A DNA stretch of 64,000 bases from Marinomonas spartinae (lineage in GTDB: Bacteria; Pseudomonadota; Gammaproteobacteria; Pseudomonadales; Marinomonadaceae), in NCBI RefSeq assembly GCF_900089775.1, contig NZ_FLOB01000007.1:124001-188000 (forward strand), given 5' to 3'. The notes under the pieces are model-generated. The model saw only the letters and a list, made by a program, of their open reading frames with translations, ran no database searches and had not been told where the DNA came from. Below are positions 17,279-26,728 of this stretch, in pieces. Numbering within the stretch: the first letter of the stretch is position 1; every line of letters starts with the position of its first letter. A program made the translations under genes and the position numbers.

Positions 17279-17326
17279 ACACTCTTTATAGCATATTATC
17301 TGATCAATAAAGGTCTGCCAGAGCCG

Positions 17327-17355
17327 AAAAGAGAGACCACTTAGGCCTCTCTTTT
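17327..17355 (+). terminator. Terminator of the phn operon
   Basis: AAAAGAGAG and CTCTCTTTT pair over 9 bp, with CC/GG pairs inside the loop region. It lies 49 nt after phnE2 and ends in four T. Since the stem is A/T-rich at both ends it could act on both strands. Confidence 0.7.
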
Positions 17356-17366
17356 GGTAACAATAT

Positions 17367-17406
17367 AAAAAAGCCTTAACCCCCACACCCAAGCAAGAGT
17401 TAAGGC
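17367..17406 (-). terminator. Terminator of the second DASS carrier gene
   Basis: GCCTTAAC and GTTAAGGC form an 8-bp stem with an 18-nt loop. Read leftward it is followed by six T, as expected for a terminator of the leftward gene ending at 17495. Confidence 0.65.
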
Positions 17407-17494
17407 AAAACAGTACAAGAAAAAGCTAAAACGACTCTTTCTCTATCAGGCGTAAGAGTATTTCGGCAACCTCTTCGCGCCACTCAATCCATTT

Positions 17495-18961
17495 TTACCA
17501 ATAACCAAGCGCCTTCCACCACAGGCCGCCCACCACGCCCCAGATCACTAAGTTGATCACGCTCATCAAAAAGCCCGCTTTCCACCAGTCTCCCATGCTA
17601 ACGTAACCAGAACCAAAAATAATTGGCGAGGTTCCCGTTGCGTAGTGTGTCAGTGACATCATAATAGAAGAAGCACCAGCCAGCAGAAGACCAAGATATA
17701 ATGGTGGTGCCCCTAGCGCTAAACCTGCAGAATAAAAAGCGGCAAACATGGCGGTCACATGAGCTGTTGAACTGGCAAAAAAGTAATGGGCATACAGGTA
17801 TACGCAGACAAGAATCAAAGCAGACGCTTCCCAACCCAGACCAAAATCAGCAATGTTGCCCTCAATGACATGAGAGAACCATTGCACTAAACCTAGCTTA
17901 TTTAGATAGGTTGCCATCATAACCAAAGCGGAGAACCAGACAATCGTATCCCAAGCAGACTTTTCTTGGAGCACATCTTCCCAAGTCAAGACACCGCTAA
18001 CCAATAACACAGAGAGTCCCATGAAAGCCACTGTTGTGGTATTCACAGCAAAGGCTTCACCAAAAATCATCCCTGGAATGTTTGCCCACAACAACAGCAA
18101 CATGGCAAATACACCAATCATGACTTTTTCGCCGTAAGCTATTGGCCCCATTTCTGCCAATTTCGCTTTCGCTTGCTGGCTGGCGTTAGGCGTTTCTTTC
18201 AACTCTGGCGGGTACAGCGCGTAAATAATCATTGGCAAAAGAAGAATACAGACTACACCGGGTAATAAAGCGGCTAATGCCCATGTTCCCCAAGTAATGC
18301 TGATCTTCGCCCCCGTTGCATCGGCAATCAATTTCACAATCAATGGATTGGGCGCGGTTGCCGTTATAAACATACCTGATGTAATGGTGTTAGCGTGGTA
18401 ACTGACCAAGGATAGATAGTGGCCAATTTTACGCGATGTTCCTTGCTCTGGGGAGGAGTTAAAGCCAGCCGCAATGGATTTCATAATGGGGTGAATAATG
18501 GCTCCACCTCGGGCGGTATTACTTGGGGTTACTGGGGCGATGACCAAATCAGACAAAGCTAAGGCGTAACCGACACCAATGGTTTTTTTACCAAAAACAG
18601 AAATAAAGGCGTAGCCAATACGACGCCCCAGTCCTGTTTTGGTTAAACCGCGCGAGATGATAACAGCAATCCCGATTAACCAAATCAAAGAGTTAGAGAA
18701 ACCACTTAGCGCATCTTTCATCGCAATCGATCGATTTGCATTGGTCACACCAGTCAAAGCAACTAGAGCAATCGCCACGACGGCAATCGCACCGATTGGC
18801 ATCACCTTACCGATAATTGCTGCAATCGTTCCGACAAATAAAGCAAGCAAATGCCACGCATTCGCCGATACACCTTCTGGCACTGGGATAACAAACCAAA
18901 TCAGCAGAATCAACACCACTGAAATGATCCCTGGTAAAATGTTTATACCGCCAACCTTCAT
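17495..18961 (-). CDS. DASS-family (SLC13) Na+/dicarboxylate carrier, copy 2
   Basis: 488 residues from the ATG at 18961; GGAAGGAG stands 6 nt before it, which rules out the longer TTG reading. Inner-membrane carrier with the two hairpin motifs APVTPSNTARGGAIIHPI and SLTHYATGTSPIIFGSG, and KSAWDTIVWFSALVMM. Length and motif order equal those of the gene at 3678-5144, and most segments differ only by conservative changes. Substrate is likely a dicarboxylate such as malate or 2-oxoglutarate, by family. The two copies are in the same direction and flank the whole phn operon. A short hairpin lies in its 5' leader. Confidence 0.9.
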   Translation of the reverse strand: MKVGGINILPGIISVVLILLIWFVIPVPEGVSANAWHLLALFVGTIAAIIGKVMPIGAIAVVAIALVALTGVTNANRSIAMKDALSGFSNSLIWLIGIAVIISRGLTKTGLGRRIGYAFISVFGKKTIGVGYALALSDLVIAPVTPSNTARGGAIIHPIMKSIAAGFNSSPEQGTSRKIGHYLSLVSYHANTITSGMFITATAPNPLIVKLIADATGAKISITWGTWALAALLPGVVCILLLPMIIYALYPPELKETPNASQQAKAKLAEMGPIAYGEKVMIGVFAMLLLLWANIPGMIFGEAFAVNTTTVAFMGLSVLLVSGVLTWEDVLQEKSAWDTIVWFSALVMMATYLNKLGLVQWFSHVIEGNIADFGLGWEASALILVCVYLYAHYFFASSTAHVTAMFAAFYSAGLALGAPPLYLGLLLAGASSIMMSLTHYATGTSPIIFGSGYVSMGDWWKAGFLMSVINLVIWGVVGGLWWKALGYW

Positions 18962-18988
18962 CTCAACTCCTTCCAAAATCGATAAGCT

Positions 18989-19004
18989 CCCACTCGAGAG
19001 TGGG
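18989..19004 (-). promoter_or_regulatory. Leader hairpin of the second DASS gene
   Basis: CCCACTC and GAGTGGG form a perfect 7-bp stem with a 2-nt centre (16-bp palindrome with XhoI-like CTCGAG core), 27 nt upstream of the ATG. It may be an operator or an mRNA hairpin close to the ribosome site. Copy 1 shows no such element. Confidence 0.35.
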
Positions 19005-19109
19005 ATGTCGGCGCGATTCTAGCATGAGAAATTCAACTATATGAATTTTTGAGACTTTAGAAACTTACATAACTAATTTTTTTGACTATTTGATCAATAT
19101 GACACATAA

Positions 19110-19142
19110 AAATAAAAAAGGACTGGTATTTACCAATCCTTT
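19110..19142 (-). terminator. Terminator of rluC
   Basis: Read leftward, AAAGGA-TGGTA pairs with TACCA-TCCTTT around a 2-nt centre, with one internal mismatch, and a T-rich run follows. It lies about 23 nt after the rluC stop. Confidence 0.7.
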
Positions 19143-19165
19143 CTATTAACTCAAGCTAGATGACA

Positions 19166-20137
19166 TCATCCAAATTTTGCTTCGAGCTTTTCATTCATTA
19201 AAGTTTGCCATTCTCTATCTAGAGGTGCCTCAAACAACATACGCTCACCATTTAGCATAATATCTAAGCGTGTTGCATGTAGACACAAGCGCTTAAAGCC
19301 CAACGCTTTAGTTTCTTTTAAACACTCTGAAGGCGAGTACTTGTCATCGCCGACAATGGGATAGCCGGCGTGAAGCGTATGTACACGAATTTGATGGGTT
19401 CGTCCTGTAACGGGCTCACATTCCACCAAACTATACCCTTCAAACTGTCTGACCAACTTAAAGCGCGTTAGGCTTTCTTTACCGTCAGTATGGACTTTAA
19501 CAACCCGCTCGCCAGATTTGAGCTCATTTTTCAGTAACGGCGCATTTACTTGAAGCTTGCGCTTAGGCCAACTTCCGTAAACCAGTGCTAAGTAGGTTTT
19601 CTGTACACCTTCTTTTTCCCGCAGCGCCGTATGCAGTTCTTTCAGAACGCTGCGTTTTTTAGCGATCATGATCAAGCCAGAGGTATCCCGATCCAATCGA
19701 TGAACAAGCTCAATGAATTTTTCCTGTGGCCTCATCTGACGAATGACTTCCACTAAGCCAAAACTAAGACCACTACCACCATGTACGGCTAAGCCGGATG
19801 GTTTATTGACGACAATCAACCCCTTATCTTCATAGACAATGCGAGCCTCAATATCATTTTTTAAACGATCCGGTAATGCCGGTTTTTCCGACTCCGGTGC
19901 GACCACAATAGGTGCAATGCGGACGATATCGTCATGGGCCAATCGATAATCGGGTTTTGTACGTTTTTTGTTAACGCGGATTTCACCCTTTCTAAGCAAA
20001 TTGTAAATTTTTCCCTTTGGCACACCTTTTAGTAAGGTAACCAAGAAGTTATCGATTCGTTGACCGGAATTATTGCCATCAATGGTGACATAACGTACCG
20101 CTGGACGAGGGGCTGAATTTTGTTCTGAATCCGACAT
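19166..20137 (-). CDS. rluC: RluC, 23S rRNA pseudouridine synthase (positions 955/2504/2580)
   Basis: 323 residues from the ATG at 20137 (E. coli RluC 319). It converts three uridines of 23S rRNA to pseudouridine. An N-terminal S4-like RNA-binding part holds GQRIDNFLVTLLKGVPKGKIYNLLRKGEIRVN. The catalytic motif HRLDRDTSGLIMIAK carries the essential Asp, and GRTHQIRVHTLHAGYPIVGDDKY is the second family motif. A longer frame upstream exists but has no homology-like content. The gene is divergent from rne, as in E. coli and Pseudomonas. Confidence 0.95.
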   Translation of the reverse strand: MSDSEQNSAPRPAVRYVTIDGNNSGQRIDNFLVTLLKGVPKGKIYNLLRKGEIRVNKKRTKPDYRLAHDDIVRIAPIVVAPESEKPALPDRLKNDIEARIVYEDKGLIVVNKPSGLAVHGGSGLSFGLVEVIRQMRPQEKFIELVHRLDRDTSGLIMIAKKRSVLKELHTALREKEGVQKTYLALVYGSWPKRKLQVNAPLLKNELKSGERVVKVHTDGKESLTRFKLVRQFEGYSLVECEPVTGRTHQIRVHTLHAGYPIVGDDKYSPSECLKETKALGFKRLCLHATRLDIMLNGERMLFEAPLDREWQTLMNEKLEAKFG

Positions 20138-20602
20138 AACCAAAGATTGGTTTCCTTTATAATTGAAGCACTTAGTTTTTACTGCTATATTCACATTCGC
20201 AGAGGGTAAGAGGCAACAAAACACCTCGAAGATAAGACGCTGAAAATGAAATATATAGCCGAAGCGACACTTCGGCCCCCTATCTTACCTCTGTAACAGT
20301 TAAGCTTAAATAATAAACCGCATGATTCGGATAATTCTGTCTCAGTGGAAGAATTTCTCATTAGTTGCACGGCCGCGCGTTCGCGTCGTTTGGTAAAAAC
20401 GCAAAAAACGAGACTGGTATAGAGACTTTTTGTTATTGATTTGGCGGCGACCGCATAAAAACGTTTTATTTTAATAAACGCACCGCGCACTCCTTTGCTA
20501 AATACAACGAAATAGCACCTCAAGACTTGGGTCAGCGCATCTAACTGTGGCTCTCTTCCACTGAACACTTGTTCGCATCAGCTAACAGAGTTCACACATA
20601 TA
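20138..20602. promoter_or_regulatory. Long divergent 5' region of rluC and rne
   Basis: 465 nt without a gene. In E. coli the rne mRNA has a leader of about 360 nt whose hairpins let RNase E control its own synthesis; a leader of like length fits here. Structures seen: CCGAAG-CGACA-CTTCGG at 20259-20275, and an A/T-rich repeat CGTTT...AAACG at 20462-20480. A weak promoter for rne could be TTGTTA at 20430-20435 with CATAAA after 18 nt. A 125-codon open frame on the minus strand here shows no protein-like features. Regulation is inferred by analogy. Confidence 0.5.
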
Positions 20603-23600
20603 ATGATTAGAATGTTAATAAATGCAACTCAACAAGAAGAGTTGCGAGTCGCCCTCGTCGATGGACAGCGCCTTTATGATCTTGATATCGAGTCTGGTTC
20701 ACGCGAACAGAAAAAAGCCAATATTTACAAAGGCCGTATCACTCGTATTGAACCCAGCCTAGAAGCCGCATTTGTGGATTACGGCGCGGAACGCCATGGC
20801 TTTCTTCCGTTAAAAGAAATCTCCAAAACCTATTTTTCTAAAAAATCGAACCACGACGGCCGCATCAACATCAAAGATGTGTTAAGCGAAGGCCAAGAAG
20901 TTATTGTACAGGTTGATAAAGAAGAACGTGGTAACAAAGGTGCCGCACTAACCACATTTGTTAGCTTGGCTGGTCGTTACTTAGTATTGATGCCAAACAA
21001 TCCTCGTGCTGGCGGTATTTCCCGTCGTATCGATGGCGATGACCGCTCACAACTCAAAGAAGCCATGTCAGGTCTCAACACACCTGAAAATGGCGGCTTG
21101 ATCGTTCGTACCGCTGGCGTTGGCCGCTCCACAGAAGAACTGCAATGGGATTTGGATTATCTAGACACCCTATGGAGCTCCATTACCAAAGCCGCATCGG
21201 AAAAACCCGCTCCGTTCTTAATTTACCAAGAAAGTAACATTGTCATTCGTGCGATTCGCGACTATCTTCGTGAAGACATCGGCGAAGTGTTGATCGACGA
21301 AAAAAGCGCCTATCAAGATGCCATCAACTTTGTGATGCAAGTCATGCCGCATTTCAAGTCGCGCATCAAAATGTACACGGATTCTACCCCACTATTTAAC
21401 CGTTTCCAGATCGAAACCCAGATCGAAACGGCTTTCCAACGTGAAGTCCGTTTGCCGTCGGGTGGTTCTATCGTTATAGACCCAACAGAAGCCCTTGTGT
21501 CTATCGACATTAACTCCGCTCGTGCTACAAAAGGCGGTGACATTGAAGAAACGGCACTACAAACGAACTTAGAAGCCGCTGACGAAATTGCCCGTCAATT
21601 ACGTCTTCGCGATATTGGCGGCCTAGTGGTCATTGACTTTATCGATATGACCCCGGTTCGCAACCAAAAAGAAGTCGAAAACCGCATGAAAAATGCACTG
21701 GAAGCGGATCGTGCCCGTGTCCAGCTTGGCCGTATTTCACGCTTTGGCTTATTAGAAATGTCACGTCAACGTTTGCGTCCTTCCCTAGGTGAGACCAGTG
21801 GCATTGTCTGCCCTCGTTGTAATGGTCAAGGCTTCATCCGTGACGTTGAATCTCTAGCTCTGTCAGTACTTCGCCTTATCGAAGAAGAATGCTCTAAAGA
21901 GCGTACGGCTCAGATCCGTGCCGTATTACCTGTCTCTGTGGCAACCTTCTTGCTAAACGAGAAACGTACTAACATTGCGAAAATTGAGAAGCGTAATAGC
22001 GTTCATATTATCTTAGTGCCCAACCCGCACATGGAGACGCCACATTTCGAAGTTGAACGTATTCGTGATGATAGCTCCGTTGTCTCTCAAAATGAAAACA
22101 GCTACACCCTAGTTGAAACACCAGAACAACCACCTTATGAGCCTCGTCAGGTTAAAGAAAGTGCTCGACCACAGGCAGCAGTGACCAGCATTGCGCCCAA
22201 ATCCCCTGCACCAGCTCATACTGCAACATCTCCCTCTCCTTCAGAACAAACTAAGAAGAGTGTGACGACACAAAAACCTGGCTTACTCAAGCGCATTATG
22301 ACTGCGCTATTTGGTGATGCAGAGCCGGCCCCTGCTGCTGCGAAATCAACACCAGCGGGCAAAGCACAAACCAACAAGCCTGCCGCCAAAACTGAGCGCC
22401 ATAGCGGTGGTGAGCGAAACACTGACCGCGACCGTAATAATGAGCGTCCAGCCAGCAAAAATTCGAACCGTAATAACCGCAATAAACGCAGCAAACATCA
22501 AAATGCTGATCGTGATAATGCAACTGAATCGAGTAAAGAAAATAGCCGTTCGACTCGTCAATCTCGTCGTGAGCAAGCGGAAGCAAGTGCAAAAGGCAGC
22601 CGAAACAACACAAATACACGCTCGAATAACAAACAAGATTCTCAAGAGGCGAAATCTGAAAGGAAAGACAGCTCTACTAAGGCGCCACGCCAGGAAAAGT
22701 TTGTTCCAGAAGTTGCCGAGCGTAAACGCGAGAAAAATGAAAACATCCGCCGTAGCGGCAAGATCAAAGATGAAGCGATTGAAGCTGAAAAGCTAAAAGA
22801 GCAAGAAGATGCCGCTTTGGTCGAAGCAGCAGCTCAGGCAGAAGAAACACGTCGCAACGATGAAGCCAGTAACGAAGATGGTACGCCTCAGCGTCGCTCT
22901 CGCCGTTCTCGCCGTTCTCGTAAGCCTGCTAACAGAAACGAGGACAGCAACACAAACGAAGAAAGCGAAGTAGAGCAAGCCGCTACTCAGGAAGAAAGCA
23001 AACAGGAAAAGGCACCTGAGACTCAAGAGCCTGCTCAAACAGAAAAAGCAGCCTCTTTCGATAAAAAAGCACCTGAAGAGAAGGCTCCTGAAGCAGCTCA
23101 ACCAACTGAAGCTACTGAAGAGATTGCCGATGCACAGGCTACTCAAATGCCTACTGAGCAAACTACTGTAGTGAGCGAAGAGAAAGCCGAGACAGAAGAC
23201 AAACAGTCTAATGCCGTACCAACAGACGCTGAGGAAAAAGCAGATGTCGCTCCTGAGCCACGCCCTGCTAAACCTAAAATGTCTGCGAAAGCGCAATTAG
23301 GCGATGTCCGTGCTACGCCATCTCAACCAGATCAGTCTGAAATGGTAGCCACTGAAAGTACTGAGCAGGCACAGTCATCTGAAGCAGTACAATCAACGGA
23401 ACCGGCTGAAAAAGCGGAATCCGCTGATATCTCCGAAGAGGCCGCTTCTTCTCAAGAACCAGTTGTTGCTGATGAGCCTGTCGCAGTCACACAACAACCA
23501 GTTAAAACAGCTGAAGCAGAACTAAGTGAAGAGAAATTAGAACTGCCTGAAGCAGAAGCAAGTGATGCCGTAACAACAAACACTCAGACAACCTCTGCCG

Positions 23601-24025
23601 AAACAGAAGAAGTGTTAGTAGAAGAAGTGTTAGTAGAAGAAAGTAAGCCGTCTGAGCCTGAAGCCGCAAACACTGCCACTGAAGCAACAGAGCAAGTAGA
23701 AAGTGTGGAAGAATCCAAAGAGGAAGCAGCTGAAACACCAGAAGCCCCGGCTACAGGGAAACGCATTCGCACTCCCCGTAGAGGACGCGGCAAGCCCGCT
23801 GTGACAGCTAATACCGCCGATCAAAAAGAGCCCGTAGCGCTGCCTGAAGCCATTCTCGCACAGCAAGAAAAGCTCAAGCTAGAACAGGAAGAAAAACGTA
23901 AAGCCGCCACCTCTCGTCGTCGCTCTTCAACAGGACGAGTGAAAAACGATCCACGCCTTGAAAGAGAGAAAGAAGCATCTCAATCAATTAAGGCGGAAGC
24001 AGTGGAAGCAACTGATACGGAGTAA
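20603..24025 (+). CDS. rne: RNase E, endoribonuclease and degradosome scaffold
   Basis: 1140 residues (E. coli 1061). RNase E cuts AU-rich single-stranded RNA in mRNA decay and rRNA/tRNA maturation. The catalytic half (1-~525) starts [21 protein letters not shown], contains the S1 domain (about 38-120), the DNase I-like motifs [10 protein letters not shown] and VIDFIDMTP with the two metal-binding Asp, and the zinc link CPRCNGQG (about 405). The second half is disordered and rich in Glu, Ala, Lys and Arg. [15 protein letters not shown] (about 557-571) is the amphipathic membrane anchor known as segment A. Arg-rich stretches (about 600-680, and [11 protein letters not shown] near 770) should bind RNA. 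An imperfect acidic repeat [10 protein letters not shown] stems from a 15-bp tandem repeat. Confidence 0.97.
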   Translation: MIRMLINATQQEELRVALVDGQRLYDLDIESGSREQKKANIYKGRITRIEPSLEAAFVDYGAERHGFLPLKEISKTYFSKKSNHDGRINIKDVLSEGQEVIVQVDKEERGNKGAALTTFVSLAGRYLVLMPNNPRAGGISRRIDGDDRSQLKEAMSGLNTPENGGLIVRTAGVGRSTEELQWDLDYLDTLWSSITKAASEKPAPFLIYQESNIVIRAIRDYLREDIGEVLIDEKSAYQDAINFVMQVMPHFKSRIKMYTDSTPLFNRFQIETQIETAFQREVRLPSGGSIVIDPTEALVSIDINSARATKGGDIEETALQTNLEAADEIARQLRLRDIGGLVVIDFIDMTPVRNQKEVENRMKNALEADRARVQLGRISRFGLLEMSRQRLRPSLGETSGIVCPRCNGQGFIRDVESLALSVLRLIEEECSKERTAQIRAVLPVSVATFLLNEKRTNIAKIEKRNSVHIILVPNPHMETPHFEVERIRDDSSVVSQNENSYTLVETPEQPPYEPRQVKESARPQAAVTSIAPKSPAPAHTATSPSPSEQTKKSVTTQKPGLLKRIMTALFGDAEPAPAAAKSTPAGKAQTNKPAAKTERHSGGERNTDRDRNNERPASKNSNRNNRNKRSKHQNADRDNATESSKENSRSTRQSRREQAEASAKGSRNNTNTRSNNKQDSQEAKSERKDSSTKAPRQEKFVPEVAERKREKNENIRRSGKIKDEAIEAEKLKEQEDAALVEAAAQAEETRRNDEASNEDGTPQRRSRRSRRSRKPANRNEDSNTNEESEVEQAATQEESKQEKAPETQEPAQTEKAASFDKKAPEEKAPEAAQPTEATEEIADAQATQMPTEQTTVVSEEKAETEDKQSNAVPTDAEEKADVAPEPRPAKPKMSAKAQLGDVRATPSQPDQSEMVATESTEQAQSSEAVQSTEPAEKAESADISEEAASSQEPVVADEPVAVTQQPVKTAEAELSEEKLELPEAEASDAVTTNTQTTSAETEEVLVEEVLVEESKPSEPEAANTATEATEQVESVEESKEEAAETPEAPATGKRIRTPRRGRGKPAVTANTADQKEPVALPEAILAQQEKLKLEQEEKRKAATSRRRSSTGRVKNDPRLEREKEASQSIKAEAVEATDTE
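23606..23635 (+). repeat. 15-bp tandem repeat inside rne
   Basis: GAAGAAGTGTTAGTA occurs twice in tandem, coding for EEVLV twice. It keeps the frame and lies in the disordered acidic C-terminal part of RNase E; it may vary in copy number between strains. Confidence 0.8.
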
Positions 24026-24053
24026 CCCTTAGTCTTAACTAACGCTACTCCAT

Positions 24054-24083
24054 AAAAAAACCCGCCTATTTGGCGGGTTTTTT
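24054..24083. terminator. Bidirectional terminator between rne and murI
   Basis: CCCGCC and GGCGGG form a GC-rich stem with a 5-nt loop, with seven A before and six T after. It can stop transcription of rne from the left and murI from the right. Confidence 0.9.
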
Positions 24084-24146
24084 ATTTACTCAAGAAAGCT
24101 AAAAAAGGTCATCAACCTCTGTTTACCAAGATCTCTGGGTATCAGA

Positions 24147-24950
24147 TCAAAGCAGAACATACTCTTTCTGACAGATAGAAGCACTATCCTCTATCCATTG
24201 CGTCAGACGGTCCATATTCATGGTTCCTTGCGTGCTAAACAAAGCAATTTGCCCAAAAGACTCTGAACTCAAATCTATCTGCGCTTCGTCAGAGTAAACC
24301 TGATCCAACCGACGAATAAGCTGTGCAACCACACCATCATTCGGCTCAATGATTTCACAGTTTGGCCCAAGAGCCATTTCGAACAGGTTTTTCACTAAAG
24401 GATAATGCGTACAAGCTAATACCAAGGTGTCTACTTCTTGCTCCAACATTTGTCGGCAAAGGCACTCAACGGTTTCAATCACCTTTGACTGAGACTCAGG
24501 CCAACCATCAATCGCAAACGCTAATGTAGGAGACGACATCACATTCACTTGACTATCTTCTCGCCAACGATCAATAAGCTCCTTTAGACGCTCACTCTTC
24601 GCTGTTAAGGGCGTCGCTAGGACAGCGACATGACGCTTTTTACTTACCCGACAGGCTGGCTTTACAGCAGGCTCGACTCCAATAACAGGCAAATGGGTAC
24701 TTGCTCGCAGCGCTTCGATCGCCACCACCGTAGCCGTATTGCAAGCCACAACAATAGCCTTGGCATGCTGAGCTTCAAAGAAAGCTCCTATCTTGATCAA
24801 ACGGGACTGAATTTGCTCTGGACTTTTTTCTCCATACGGTGCAAACGACTCATCCGCCAAATAAATAAGGTCCAGTGCCGGACTTTTCTGGCGAATGGCA
24901 TTTAAGATCGTCAAACCACCTGCACCAGAATCCAATATGCCAATTTTCAC
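24147..24950 (-). CDS. murI: MurI, glutamate racemase
   Basis: 267 residues, GTG start at 24950. It makes D-glutamate for peptidoglycan. Motifs: [29 protein letters not shown] with the first catalytic Cys, and [12 protein letters not shown] with the second. The start overlaps the murB stop by 4 nt (GTGA), so the two are probably co-translated, joining two steps of cell-wall precursor synthesis. In Pseudomonas murI is placed elsewhere, and rne follows murB directly. Confidence 0.95.
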   Translation of the reverse strand: MKIGILDSGAGGLTILNAIRQKSPALDLIYLADESFAPYGEKSPEQIQSRLIKIGAFFEAQHAKAIVVACNTATVVAIEALRASTHLPVIGVEPAVKPACRVSKKRHVAVLATPLTAKSERLKELIDRWREDSQVNVMSSPTLAFAIDGWPESQSKVIETVECLCRQMLEQEVDTLVLACTHYPLVKNLFEMALGPNCEIIEPNDGVVAQLIRRLDQVYSDEAQIDLSSESFGQIALFSTQGTMNMDRLTQWIEDSASICQKEYVLL

Positions 24951-26026
24951 TGAATACCACCCTCAACAATGCTTGCCATCGCATCTACCGCAGGTAATTT
25001 AACAGGCTCCCGCTCCAAGAACACACCATACTTATCTAATACCGACTGCTTTATTTTAGATTCAAGCTCTAACAATGCATCCGCTTTATGCTCTGAGTAA
25101 TTCACTAATACTAAAGCCTGCTTATCGTAGACCCCCACCCCCTTGTGAATGACCCCTTTCCAGCCTGATTGATCGATTAACCACCCCGCCGCTAATTTAA
25201 ACGCCTCTCCAAAAGGAAAAGACACCAAATTTGGAAAGCGACGTTTTAACTCTTCATGTTGCTCAGCATTAACTATAGGATTTTTGAAAAAGCTGCCAGC
25301 GTTAGCAAGCTTAGCGGGATCCGGCAATTTACTTTGGCGCACCGCACAAACAGCATCAAACACTTTTGCAAGCGTCACCTCACCTTGGATTTGCTGCTTA
25401 AGGCCACCATAGTTAAGAGAATAGGATGGCAAACAGTGCAATTGCATTTCAACGGCGGTAATAATATACCGCCCTTGCCAAAGCCCTTTAAAATGACTAT
25501 CTCGATAAGCAAAACCACAAGACTCTGCTGTCAACCACTCAAGCGCCTCTGACATGACATCTAAGACTTGGACCCGCGTTAATACATCCTTAACTTCAAC
25601 CCCATAAGCACCAATATTCTGTACGGGCGCAGCACCCACGGTACCAGGAATAAGCGCTAAATTCTCAATGCCATACCACTGATGCTCAACCGTATAAGCC
25701 ACTAGCTGATGCCAGTTTTCCCCCGACGATACTTGCAAAAGAACACTATCTCCTGACACTTCAGCCGTCTTCCCCATTAGACGGTTAACTAAGACGAGAC
25801 CAAGCACCTCATCGCTAATCAGTAAGTTACTACCTCCACCAATCACGGTCACAGGAATATCGATATGCTTTGCCCAGCGTAATGCCTCAGTCAAAAGGTC
25901 AAGGCTATCAATCTCGGCAAAATATTGTGCTTTATGCTCAAAACGGAAGGTATTATAAGGGGCTAAAGAGACATTTTTCTGAATAAACAGCGGTTGTAAA
26001 AAGGTTTCAAGGGAATCGTCAGTCAT
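24947..26026 (-). CDS. murB: MurB, UDP-N-acetylenolpyruvoylglucosamine reductase
   Basis: 359 residues, of the E. coli-like type I. It reduces enolpyruvyl-UDP-GlcNAc to UDP-MurNAc with NADPH and FAD. FAD-binding motifs are [27 protein letters not shown] and [20 protein letters not shown]. The catalytic Ser lies in [12 protein letters not shown] and the C-terminal SGWKG is present. The gene follows the phosphatase gene after 25 nt and overlaps murI. Confidence 0.96.
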   Translation of the reverse strand: MTDDSLETFLQPLFIQKNVSLAPYNTFRFEHKAQYFAEIDSLDLLTEALRWAKHIDIPVTVIGGGSNLLISDEVLGLVLVNRLMGKTAEVSGDSVLLQVSSGENWHQLVAYTVEHQWYGIENLALIPGTVGAAPVQNIGAYGVEVKDVLTRVQVLDVMSEALEWLTAESCGFAYRDSHFKGLWQGRYIITAVEMQLHCLPSYSLNYGGLKQQIQGEVTLAKVFDAVCAVRQSKLPDPAKLANAGSFFKNPIVNAEQHEELKRRFPNLVSFPFGEAFKLAAGWLIDQSGWKGVIHKGVGVYDKQALVLVNYSEHKADALLELESKIKQSVLDKYGVFLEREPVKLPAVDAMASIVEGGIQ

Positions 26027-26051
26027 GACATTACAGCCTTGTTAATTGAAA

Positions 26052-26522
26052 TTAAGAGTGAGCAGTAAGATGCTCAATAAAAGATTGAGACATGAGTTGC
26101 AAATGCTCTCGCATTTTCACAAAACCATCCTCTTTACCATAATAGGGATCAGCAACCTCACCCAAAGAGACACCCTCCGCAAATTCACCGAACATAACCA
26201 ATTTTGCATGACTGTTATCAGGCTGTATTTGACGTAGATAGTTAAGATTGTCTTTGTCCATCGCGAGAATCCAATCAAAATAATCGAAATCCTCTAACAC
26301 AACTCTTCTGGCTTTTTGGTTTGCGATAGTGATCCCAATGTCTCCCAGCGCTTCAATGGAGCGCGAGTCAGGACACTCACCAACATGATATGCCGCCGTC
26401 CCAGCCGAATCGACCTCAAGGTCAACACCATACTCATCTGCACAAGACTCTAAAATACCTTGAGCTGCCGGCGAGCGACATATATTCCCCAAACAAACGG
26501 TTAATATTTTGATACGTTTCAT
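26052..26522 (-). CDS. Low-molecular-weight protein tyrosine phosphatase
   Basis: 156 residues. The P-loop [14 protein letters not shown] near the N-terminus has the nucleophile Cys and the Arg; the general acid Asp is in [10 protein letters not shown]. Such enzymes remove phosphate from Tyr residues, often of polysaccharide kinases, but no kinase or capsule gene lies nearby. In Pseudomonas the orthologue holds the same place, between kdsB and murB. Here it overlaps the ycaR gene by 4 nt, with no kdsB between. Confidence 0.92.
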   Translation of the reverse strand: MKRIKILTVCLGNICRSPAAQGILESCADEYGVDLEVDSAGTAAYHVGECPDSRSIEALGDIGITIANQKARRVVLEDFDYFDWILAMDKDNLNYLRQIQPDNSHAKLVMFGEFAEGVSLGEVADPYYGKEDGFVKMREHLQLMSQSFIEHLTAHS

Positions 26523-26728
26523 TTTGAGGAACTGGATTCCAAACGTTCATCAGTCGTTAAGGTGCGAGCCTCGGACTCAAGCAACACTGGAATATCGTCA
26601 CGAATCGGATAAGCCATCCCACCCACTTTACTAATCAGCTCTGAGCCGTCTTTGCTCAATGTGAGCGGTGTTTTGGTCACAGGACAGACCAAGATATCCA
26701 ATAGCACTTTATTCATGATGTTTCTCAT
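26519..26728 (-). CDS. ycaR: YcaR/Trm112-like small protein
   Basis: 69 residues. [14 protein letters not shown] and [16 protein letters not shown] are the marks of the UPF0434/Trm112 family. In other organisms Trm112 supports methyltransferases, but the role of the bacterial form is not settled. Of the usual cysteines only one is present here, so the zinc site is likely lost. The ATG at 26728 overlaps the lpxK stop (ATGA). A second ATG four codons later gives [12 protein letters not shown], the more usual start. Confidence 0.9.
   Translation of the reverse strand: MRNIMNKVLLDILVCPVTKTPLTLSKDGSELISKVGGMAYPIRDDIPVLLESEARTLTTDERLESSSSK

Noticed and set aside
20259-20275. CCGAAG...CTTCGG hairpin as a terminator
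   Set aside because: No T tract follows on either strand and no gene ends here; a leader hairpin is more likely.
20191-20568. 125-codon minus-strand frame in the rne leader
   Set aside because: It overlaps the 5' region of rluC, has no recognisable motif, and lies in a region expected to be leader RNA and promoters.
22880-22925. Short tandem repeat CGCCGTTCT as a mobile or CRISPR-like element
   Set aside because: It only encodes an Arg-Ser repeat in RNase E and keeps the reading frame.
22216-23793. Several open frames inside rne in other frames and on the minus strand
   Set aside because: They arise from the low-complexity Glu/Ala/Arg coding part of rne; their translations are strings of Leu, Ser or Lys.
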